Of a stretch of DNA of 18,422 nucleotides, positions 13,848 through 18,422 are shown in pieces. Below the pieces are notes generated by a model. That model saw only the letters and a program-made list of their open reading frames with translations. It did not search any database and had not been told where the DNA came from. The DNA is from Clostridiales bacterium (GTDB lineage Bacteria; Bacillota_A; Clostridia; Oscillospirales; Oscillospiraceae): positions 1 through 18,422 of the forward strand of contig DXUR01000019.1 in NCBI GenBank assembly GCA_019417795.1, read 5' to 3'. Each line of letters starts with the position of its first letter. Positions within the stretch are counted from its first letter, which is position 1. The translations under genes and the position numbers were made by a program.

Positions 13848-14638
13848 AAACTCTCGCCCTCCTTGCATGAGTAGTCTGGTATGCCCTTTTTAGGGGCTTC
13901 CTTTTTGTCGTTCCCCGCCCATATCCGCAGGGCGGCGGCATAGTTCTGGTAGCTTTTCCCGTTGGCGGCAAGGTAGCGGCTCATTTCCTCGATGAACCGT
14001 TCCAGCCTGTCAGGGTACTCTGCCTGCAACTCGTCGTATTCGGTCTGTGACAGAAAAATATTTCCATATCGGCCATAGGGCGCGGACGGCCCCCCACTCA
14101 CTCCCTTTGTTTGGCTCTCTGTAAGGTTGTTTATAGTAGTTTGGTTAGGGGACGGTTTTCCGACCATCATAAGGTCGGTTTTCTGACCATCAGTAGGACG
14201 GTTTTCCGGCTCTATGAGGGGCGGACTTCCGGCCATCAGTTGGTCTGAAAACTGTACCTGTGGCACTGGCGGTACTTTGACATAAAGCCGGTTCGGTGCG
14301 GAGAAGCCGCCCCGTTCCCGTTCCAACAGCCCCGCCGTGTCCAGTTCATTAAGCGCCCCCTTGATGGTGGTGCTGCCTTTATCCAGTATTTCTGCTATCT
14401 CCGCGATGGGATAGATAATATAAATCCTGCCCTCGTCGTCCAGCCACTTGTTTTTCTGGGAGAGGGTGGAACGGTCTAACAGCAGCGAATACAGCAGCTT
14501 GGCGGTCTGTGAAATCTCCATTTTCAGCAGGAAACGGGGATACGGCAGATAGGCGGGCAGCCGCGTGTCTGCCCTGATATAATCAGCGATAGGATCACCT
14601 CCCTGTGTTCGGGTTGATTTTGGCGTATTGTCACGCAT
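13844..14638 (-). CDS. repA: Replication initiator protein A (RepA_N) with internal iterons
   Basis: A 264-residue protein that binds the origin to start replication. The N-terminal RepA_N winged helix is clear: DTRLPAYLPYPRFLLKMEIS, KWLDDEGRIYIIYPIAEIAE, STTIKGALNELDTAGLLERE. A variable linker at about residues 125-185 is encoded by the iterons at 14150-14244, followed by a conserved C-terminal block (DELQAEYPDRLERFIEEM to IWAGNDKKEAPKKGIP, DUF6017-like). The ATG at 14638 has a poor ribosome site. A perfect GGAGGTGAT (14594-14602) instead precedes an in-frame ATC codon at 14590, so the true start is uncertain. The end overlaps the dnaC-like start. Confidence 0.86.
   Translation of the reverse strand: MRDNTPKSTRTQGGDPIADYIRADTRLPAYLPYPRFLLKMEISQTAKLLYSLLLDRSTLSQKNKWLDDEGRIYIIYPIAEIAEILDKGSTTIKGALNELDTAGLLERERGGFSAPNRLYVKVPPVPQVQFSDQLMAGSPPLIEPENRPTDGQKTDLMMVGKPSPNQTTINNLTESQTKGVSGGPSAPYGRYGNIFLSQTEYDELQAEYPDRLERFIEEMSRYLAANGKSYQNYAAALRIWAGNDKKEAPKKGIPDYSCKEGESL
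14147..14244. repeat. 23-bp iterons inside repA, candidate replication origin of region B
   Basis: cggtttt-type units recur exactly every 23 bp: 14153, 14176 and 14199, then the variant cggactt at 14222 and a weak copy at 14245. The shared pattern is cggttttccgaccatcag with changes. A 23-bp period is not a multiple of three, so the repeat is conserved as DNA and not as protein. RepA_N plasmids such as the pSK41 and pAD1 groups are known to carry their origin as repeats in the middle of the rep gene, which matches this position. Confidence 0.75.
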
Positions 14639-14710
14639 TAAAACGCCGTTTCCGGGGGAAAAGGATAAATGTATCGCGTACCCTTTGACACCCACGAAAA
14701 AAGCCTTGAT

Positions 14711-15097
14711 TTATGCGGGTTTGAAAGGCTCTAAAGCGTGACATCTCTGCCTTTGTTTCCGCTTTCTCTCGGCGGCTTTGATTTTCTTCATGCGCCCGGC
14801 GCAGTCGGGGCAGTATTTTCCCCGGTTGGATTTGGGGACAAAGGCCGCCCCGCAGACGGCACACCGTTTCCGGCTTCCCCGGCACAAGAGGGCTGCGGCC
14901 AGCTCCCCGTCAAGGGGCAGGACAGCCACACGGAACCAGTGGCACATGAGGGAAAAGGAAATGCTCTGGACGCACACGCAAGGCTCCCCGTCGTCCAATA
15001 GCAGGCAGTTCCCCTCATCGTAGTTACAGCACTCATGTACCAGCCGCCGCGCCCGCCGGTGCTGGCGGTAGTCCATGTGGGGCAGGTTATCGCTCAT
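14711..15097 (-). CDS. Cysteine-rich VLP domain protein
   Basis: A 128-residue protein with many cysteines: ECCNYDEGNCLLLDDGEPCV then CVQ, CHWFRVAVLP (the family's VLP motif), and a C-terminal zinc-ribbon-like CAVC...YCPDC before a strongly basic tail (RMKKIKAAERKRKQRQR). It is standard in Tn1549-type elements between relaxase and repA; its function is unknown, though the zinc and basic features suggest nucleic-acid binding. The start at 15097 has AAAGGAG 6 bases upstream and overlaps the end of the relaxase gene by 11 bases. Confidence 0.82.
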   Translation of the reverse strand: MSDNLPHMDYRQHRRARRLVHECCNYDEGNCLLLDDGEPCVCVQSISFSLMCHWFRVAVLPLDGELAAALLCRGSRKRCAVCGAAFVPKSNRGKYCPDCAGRMKKIKAAERKRKQRQRCHALEPFKPA

Positions 15098-16721
15098 GGC
15101 TCTGCTCCTTTCTGCGGTGCGGCTCGTCCCGGCGCAAAATCTGGTCGATGTTCCGCTTGACGGTCTGCAACTCCTTGAACCGCTGTTTCTGTTCGTGATA
15201 GGTGTTATACAGGCCGTCTTTCTCGGAGATAAGCTGCTCGATCTCGGCCTGCAACGCTTTCCGGGCGGGCAGCTTGGTAATGCCATGCGCCTTGAAATAC
15301 CGGGCTGCTGCGTCGGCTATGATAAAATCGCTCTCATGGGCCTGCCGGTATGCGGCGCGGGCTTTCTCGGATTTCTGTGCCCGCAGCCCGTCGCGGGCGG
15401 CCTTGGTCTGGGCGTAGGCCAACACCTGCCGCTGCAACTTCTTTTTCCCTTGCAGCTTCGTTTCCAGTGCTTTCAGTTCGCCGCTGGTCTGGCGCATTTT
15501 CTGATAGGCGGTGTCAACGGCGGCTTCTAACTGCTCCGGGGAAGTAAAGCCGTATTGCTGGTAGACGGACAGCGTTTTGGCGGCCTGCTTCAGATTGTGT
15601 ATCTTCGCCCAGCGTTCATAGCCCCGGCCTTTGCCCTCGGCCATTTTCTGCTCAATGTCCACAAGCCGCTGCACTCCGTCCTGTTTCGGGGCGGCTATCT
15701 CGGCTCTGGCAACCTGCAAGCGGTCTTTTATGGTGCGTGGGGGATCGGGGGATCTGGCTGGCGCTTCGGCTGCTCTGGCGGCGTTTTGCTCTAAAACGGC
15801 AAAGACAGCGGCGCGGTCAAAATCGTCGCCCAGCTTCCGGGCGGTAATTGGCTTTGTCCTGTCCGGCGTGAGGTAGGAAAGCCGCCCCCGGCTCTCCTTG
15901 ACGGTCACACCCTCCTGCAGCAACAGAGAGGAAAACTCGTCAAAGCTGGCGGCGGTGGCAAGGGCTTTCCGTAGGGTCTGCCGCAGCTTCTCCTTGTTCG
16001 TTTCAAACTTGGTCTGCCGGGGCGTGATACTATCGGCAATCATGGGGGCGTTCTGCTTGTCCAGCGCGGCCTGTCCCTTTTTCTGCGCCCAATACTCCCG
16101 GTCGGTGACGCGGTTCTTGCTGCCGTTCAAGAGGTCGATTTGATAAAGCCCCTCCCGGTGGCACATCTCCATGACTTCGGATTTGAAGTAGCGCAGGGCA
16201 GCGTCGGTACATCGGTGCTTGCAGCCGACTTTCGTATCGGCCGGCCTGTCCATGTAGGGCAGGAACGGCACTTCCTCAATCCGCAGGCTGTTTATGACGA
16301 TATGCACATGAATGTTGCCGCTGTGGTTATGCCCGTCCGGGTGGGTGCAGACAAGGGCCTGGTGGCCGGGAAAATGCTCTTTACAGAATTGTTCCCCCAA
16401 CGCCTGCGCCCGGTCTACGGTCAGGCCGTTGTCCGGCCCGTCCCGCGGGTCAAAGCTGATGATGTAGTGGTGGCTTTTCACATCTTCCCGCCGCTGGTTT
16501 TTCTGATAGCGGAGATTGGCCCGCATACACGCAACGGCAAAATCCTCCCCGTCGCAGTTCAGCGTGGACAGCCGGTAGTCCTCGCGGGGGATAAGCCTGC
16601 CGGTTTCATCAAGGACGGGCTTCATGGTAAACTCGTCATGCTCAAAGAGAAGATATTGCTCGGCGGCTCCGTAGTCGGCGTTTTTAGAGTTGATATGCTT
16701 GAGTGTTGCCAACCGCGTCAC
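15087..16721 (-). CDS. MobP-type relaxase (Relaxase/mobilization nuclease family)
   Basis: A 544-residue DNA-nicking enzyme for transfer of region B. The relaxase domain at about residues 1-260 has SHHYIISFDPRD (83-94) and the histidine triad HNHSGNIHVHIVINSLR (131-147). The next part is a helical region, and the C-terminus (about 330-544) is Lys/Arg/Gln-rich coiled coil. Length and layout match Tn1549-family relaxases and differ completely from the MobQ relaxase of element A. The start overlaps the mobC end by 38 bases, showing coupling with mobC; I see no strong ribosome site. The probable oriT lies upstream of mobC. Confidence 0.9.
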   Translation of the reverse strand: MTRLATLKHINSKNADYGAAEQYLLFEHDEFTMKPVLDETGRLIPREDYRLSTLNCDGEDFAVACMRANLRYQKNQRREDVKSHHYIISFDPRDGPDNGLTVDRAQALGEQFCKEHFPGHQALVCTHPDGHNHSGNIHVHIVINSLRIEEVPFLPYMDRPADTKVGCKHRCTDAALRYFKSEVMEMCHREGLYQIDLLNGSKNRVTDREYWAQKKGQAALDKQNAPMIADSITPRQTKFETNKEKLRQTLRKALATAASFDEFSSLLLQEGVTVKESRGRLSYLTPDRTKPITARKLGDDFDRAAVFAVLEQNAARAAEAPARSPDPPRTIKDRLQVARAEIAAPKQDGVQRLVDIEQKMAEGKGRGYERWAKIHNLKQAAKTLSVYQQYGFTSPEQLEAAVDTAYQKMRQTSGELKALETKLQGKKKLQRQVLAYAQTKAARDGLRAQKSEKARAAYRQAHESDFIIADAAARYFKAHGITKLPARKALQAEIEQLISEKDGLYNTYHEQKQRFKELQTVKRNIDQILRRDEPHRRKEQSHER

Positions 16722-17082
16722 CTACTTTCTTGAGGACTTCATACTTGAGGACGGCAAGGTCGGATATGGCGGCGCGTACCTCGCCGGAAAGGGTGTTGTA
16801 GGGTACGCCGTATTCGTTCAGATACCGGGCAATCTGATTGAGGTTGCCGCCGATCCTGCCGTACTCGGCTGTCAGCTTCCCGACAGCGGAAAGCAACTCG
16901 TCATTGACCGACGACACATGGACAACCGGGCGTATGGTCGCCCGCCGTATCGCCTGCCGGAGAAATTCGGACTGGCTGATACCATAGGGCGCAAGCCGCG
17001 CTGTGAAGTCGGCATACTCATCTTCGGACAGCCGGGTTTTCACAACGCGGCTGCGGTGGGGCGTGTTGTATTTCTTTCGCAT
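16684..17082 (-). CDS. mobC: MobC-type relaxosome protein
   Basis: A 132-residue accessory DNA-binding protein for nicking at oriT. The N-terminus is basic (MRKKYNTPHRSRVVKTRLSE), followed by a ribbon-helix-helix-like segment and the MobC signature LTAEYGRIGGNLNQIARYLN. The start at 17082 has AAGGAGG 7 bases upstream; an upstream extension to 17418 lacks any such site. Its end overlaps the relaxase start, forming a mobC-relaxase-VLP-repA-dnaC-tnpW operon. The oriT candidate directly precedes it. Confidence 0.88.
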   Translation of the reverse strand: MRKKYNTPHRSRVVKTRLSEDEYADFTARLAPYGISQSEFLRQAIRRATIRPVVHVSSVNDELLSAVGKLTAEYGRIGGNLNQIARYLNEYGVPYNTLSGEVRAAISDLAVLKYEVLKKVGDAVGNTQAYQL

Positions 17083-17099
17083 GGTGTGACCTCCTTTCT

Positions 17100-17145
17100 C
17101 GCCCGTAAGGGCGCATGAGCAGGGTTTGGGGAAGGCACTCCCCAA
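17100..17145 (-). other. Candidate oriT of region B
   Basis: On the minus strand a perfect hairpin, TTGGGGA...TCCCCAA (17126-17145), is followed by ACCCTGCTCATGCGCCCTTA then CGGG. The hairpin followed by GCGCCCTTAC resembles the inverted repeat plus nick-region layout of IncQ-like transfer origins, and GCGCCCTTAC also occurs in the oriT candidate of element A. A small palindrome, cgccc/gggcg (17100-17113), covers the nick-like site. It lies just upstream of mobC and the relaxase. The nick position is not established. Confidence 0.5.
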
Positions 17146-17500
17146 CAAGTTTCCCGCGAGGGGCAAAACTGCAGAATTGCGGATTTTGGCACCGTGGTAG
17201 AAACTTGCTCTCCGTGACTGCAAACTTTCTCTCACTTCCGTCCGCCACTTTTTTGGAAAACTGCAACCACAAAAGTTTGTTTCTCTTTTTCTGCTACTAC
17301 TAATCCTGTAAAGGGCATTCCTGCCCGCTTTCGCTAAAATGACACCGGACGCAGTGGTTTCTACCCGGTGTTGGAGAAATCCTTTCTCTTTGCCCTCTAC
17401 TACGGGTAAATGCTCCAAATGCCAAACACCAGGGCAGAAAAATTCCCTCCTCGCTTACTACTACAACCGGCAGGGGGCAAAATGGCCGGGAGCGGAGCCG

Positions 17501-17544
17501 GACAACAAAAAAAGCAGTAAATCTTTTTCAAGACTTACTGCTTT
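17501..17544 (-). terminator. Intrinsic terminator downstream of the HTH_16-type gene
   Basis: Arms aaagcagtaaatctt (17511-17525) and aagacttactgcttt (17530-17544) make a 15-bp stem (one wobble) with a 4-base loop. On the minus strand a TTTTTTTGTTG tract follows. It separates the sigma/HTH pair from the mobC operon. Confidence 0.88.
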
Positions 17545-17579
17545 CGCTGGCCGCGTCGGTGGCGGCTGGTATTCAGTTT

Positions 17580-17792
17580 TTATGACTTGTCCGGTGGTTC
17601 GTCAAGCCGGAACTTGAATTGACAGTCAATTAACCGCTGCTTTACATAGTCCTCCACCTCGGCGTTGACCTGCCCGTTCACTTTTGAGAAATAGCGGATA
17701 TATCCGGCGTAGTGGAGCAGGACAGCGTTCACGGCTTCTGGGTCGCCCTCACGGGCTTTGAGGATTGTTTCATAGGGGAGAAGTCTACTCAT
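17580..17792 (-). CDS. HTH_16-type small regulatory protein
   Basis: A 70-residue protein, LPYETILKAREGDPEAVNAV followed by LLHYAGYIRYFSKVNGQVN and LIDCQFKFRLDEPP. This pattern is that of the small helix-turn-helix proteins (HTH_16 family) found next to sigma-like proteins in Tn916 and Tn1549-type elements. It probably helps control the transfer or excision genes. The ATG overlaps the stop of the sigma-like gene by 8 bases, so the pair is co-translated. A strong terminator follows. Confidence 0.82.
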   Translation of the reverse strand: MSRLLPYETILKAREGDPEAVNAVLLHYAGYIRYFSKVNGQVNAEVEDYVKQRLIDCQFKFRLDEPPDKS

Positions 17793-18207
17793 ACCGGCTC
17801 ACCCCCATTTCTTCGCGTAGCCGCTGCAAGGCAAGCTGGATATGCCGCCCCGCTGTGCTGCGTGACCGGCCAATACACGCGCCGATCACGCGCTGCGGCT
17901 GGCGCAGAAAGTAATAGCGCAGGATTTCTTCCCGCGTCTGCTCCGGCAAAACAGAGCTCGCGTCGGCAAGGGCGGCGTTGCAGAGCAGGACGGTCTGACC
18001 GCAGACGGTAAATGGGTATTCCTCGTCCGGCTCCGACGCGGCAAACTGGACAAACTTCTCGTTCATCAGATAGTCAAGGGAAACTTGCCGTTCCCATTGC
18101 CGTTTAAGCTTCAAAATCTTGTCCAAGGCGGCACAGCGGATAACAGTCTTGCAAAAGGCGTTGTACCTGCGCTGGATATATTCTTGATAGGCTATCTGGT
18201 CGGTCAT
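17785..18207 (-). CDS. Sigma-70-like regulatory protein of the Tn916 Orf7 type
   Basis: A 140-residue protein. The C-terminal part has a sigma region-4-like helix-turn-helix: LPEQTREEILRYYFLRQPQR, then VIGACIGRSRSTAGRHIQLA and LQRLREEMG, comparable with Tn916 Orf7 proteins that regulate the element. The N-terminal half (MTDQIAYQEYIQRRYNAFCK onward) is typical of these ICE-encoded homologues. The start at 18207 has AAAGGGG 8 bases upstream; a frame extending to 18282 has none. It is coupled to the HTH_16-type gene. Whether it acts as a true sigma factor cannot be told here. Confidence 0.8.
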   Translation of the reverse strand: MTDQIAYQEYIQRRYNAFCKTVIRCAALDKILKLKRQWERQVSLDYLMNEKFVQFAASEPDEEYPFTVCGQTVLLCNAALADASSVLPEQTREEILRYYFLRQPQRVIGACIGRSRSTAGRHIQLALQRLREEMGVSRYE

Positions 18208-18296
18208 GGAAATTCCCCTTTCTGAATAATAGTGCGGGGCGGTGGCACTTCTTGCTGTCGCCCCTTGATTGCCTACCAGCAAAGGCGGGCGGGGCT

Positions 18297-18338
18297 GTCA
18301 ACGGCTGCGCATATGCGCCGTTCATCTTGACCGTTGAC
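18297..18338. repeat. Nested palindromes upstream of the sigma-like gene
   Basis: A perfect 12-bp palindrome, gcgcatatgcgc (18307-18318), sits inside a wider inverted pair, gtcaacgg (18297-18304) and ccgttgac (18331-18338). The minus strand of this pair contains a consensus -35 TTGACA (18295-18300), without a good -10 at the right distance. It may be an operator for the regulatory pair downstream; no gene is seen from here to the window edge. Confidence 0.5.
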
Positions 18339-18422
18339 TGGCTCGGCTGGGTTTGCTATTTACCCGACAAACTTGAATTTATTTTAAGCTATCACGTTTT
18401 ACCTTCTTAAGCCTTACTATCA

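Larger units (their letters stand above)
17083..17579. other. Noncoding region upstream of mobC
   Basis: About 500 bp without a credible gene. From left to right it holds the oriT candidate (17100-17145), the 9-bp inverted pair ggtagaaac (17196-17204) and gtttctacc (17357-17365), small hairpins gggca/tgccc (17313-17326) and acaccgg/ccggtgt (17342-17371), and the terminator at 17501-17544. The sequence is repeatedly dyad-rich, as expected for a transfer origin and a regulated leader. Confidence 0.5.
10602..18422. mobile_element. Region B: second mobile unit, left junction in maff2, right end outside window
   Basis: Starts where the maff2 homology stops and has a serine recombinase at that end, then TnpW, a DnaC-like protein, RepA_N, Cys-rich VLP, relaxase, MobC and small regulators. 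The order from sigma-like gene to tnpW is the usual Tn1549-type order, where virD4, maff2 and trbL would come next. Region B is therefore either an independent mobilizable element or the host ICE with a recombinase cassette in place of virD4 and the start of maff2. No right end is visible. Confidence 0.6.

Noticed and set aside
16684..17418. Extended mobC frame of 244 codons
   Set aside because: The strong ribosome site and basic MobC-like start are at 17082; the extension covers the oriT candidate and contains no domain.
18104..18325. 73-codon frame beginning MNGAYAQPL
   Set aside because: It overlaps the sigma-like gene in another frame and has no ribosome site; its start is only the palindrome region.

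Overview
The window is mobile DNA from a low-to-moderate GC Gram-positive host, most likely a gut Clostridia (Lachnospiraceae/Oscillospiraceae type). I infer this from the gene families: TnpX/TndX-type large serine recombinases, TnpW, Maff2, a TrbL-like start, Cys-rich VLP, RepA_N and MobQ/MobP relaxases, with strong AGGAGG ribosome sites. There are no chromosomal housekeeping genes, tRNAs, rRNAs or CRISPR arrays. Almost every gene runs on the minus strand; only an XRE regulator (8133-8954) and a 66-residue protein (12531-12731) run on the plus strand.

Layout. (1) 1-170: the edge of a conjugation (type IV secretion) operon, with the first 18 codons of a TrbL/VirB6-like gene preceded by the 3' end of maff2. 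(2) 160-10580: element A, a complete integrative mobilizable element of about 10.4 kb inside maff2. It is bounded by an 11-bp direct repeat (160-170 and 10570-10580) and carries internal terminal inverted repeats (211-235 and 10493-10518). Removing it joins the two maff2 pieces in frame. It encodes a serine recombinase and TnpW, a VapE-type helicase and CHC2 primase with an iteron-like origin candidate, a MobQ relaxase, a small SdpI-like membrane protein, a hairpin-rich oriT candidate, DUF3847, a short RepA_N-like protein, a small Cys protein, a plus-strand XRE regulator, and an AT-rich cassette of lipoprotein, secreted protein and second XRE regulator. (3) 10602-18422: region B, which begins inside the next codons of maff2. 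It holds a second serine recombinase, a plus-strand 66-residue gene, TnpW, a DnaC-like ATPase, RepA_N with 23-bp iterons inside the gene, a Cys-rich VLP protein, a MobP relaxase, MobC, an oriT candidate, an HTH_16-type protein and a sigma-like protein.

How it fits together. Element A has excision/integration, replication and DNA-processing functions but no mating channel, so it probably uses the conjugation machinery of its host element, the very operon it interrupts. Region B is either a second mobilizable element stacked in maff2, or the upstream mobilisation/replication half of the host ICE in which a recombinase cassette has replaced the coupling-protein gene and the start of maff2. The window cannot decide between these. 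Either way, two different large serine recombinases have acted within about 30 bp of the same small gene.
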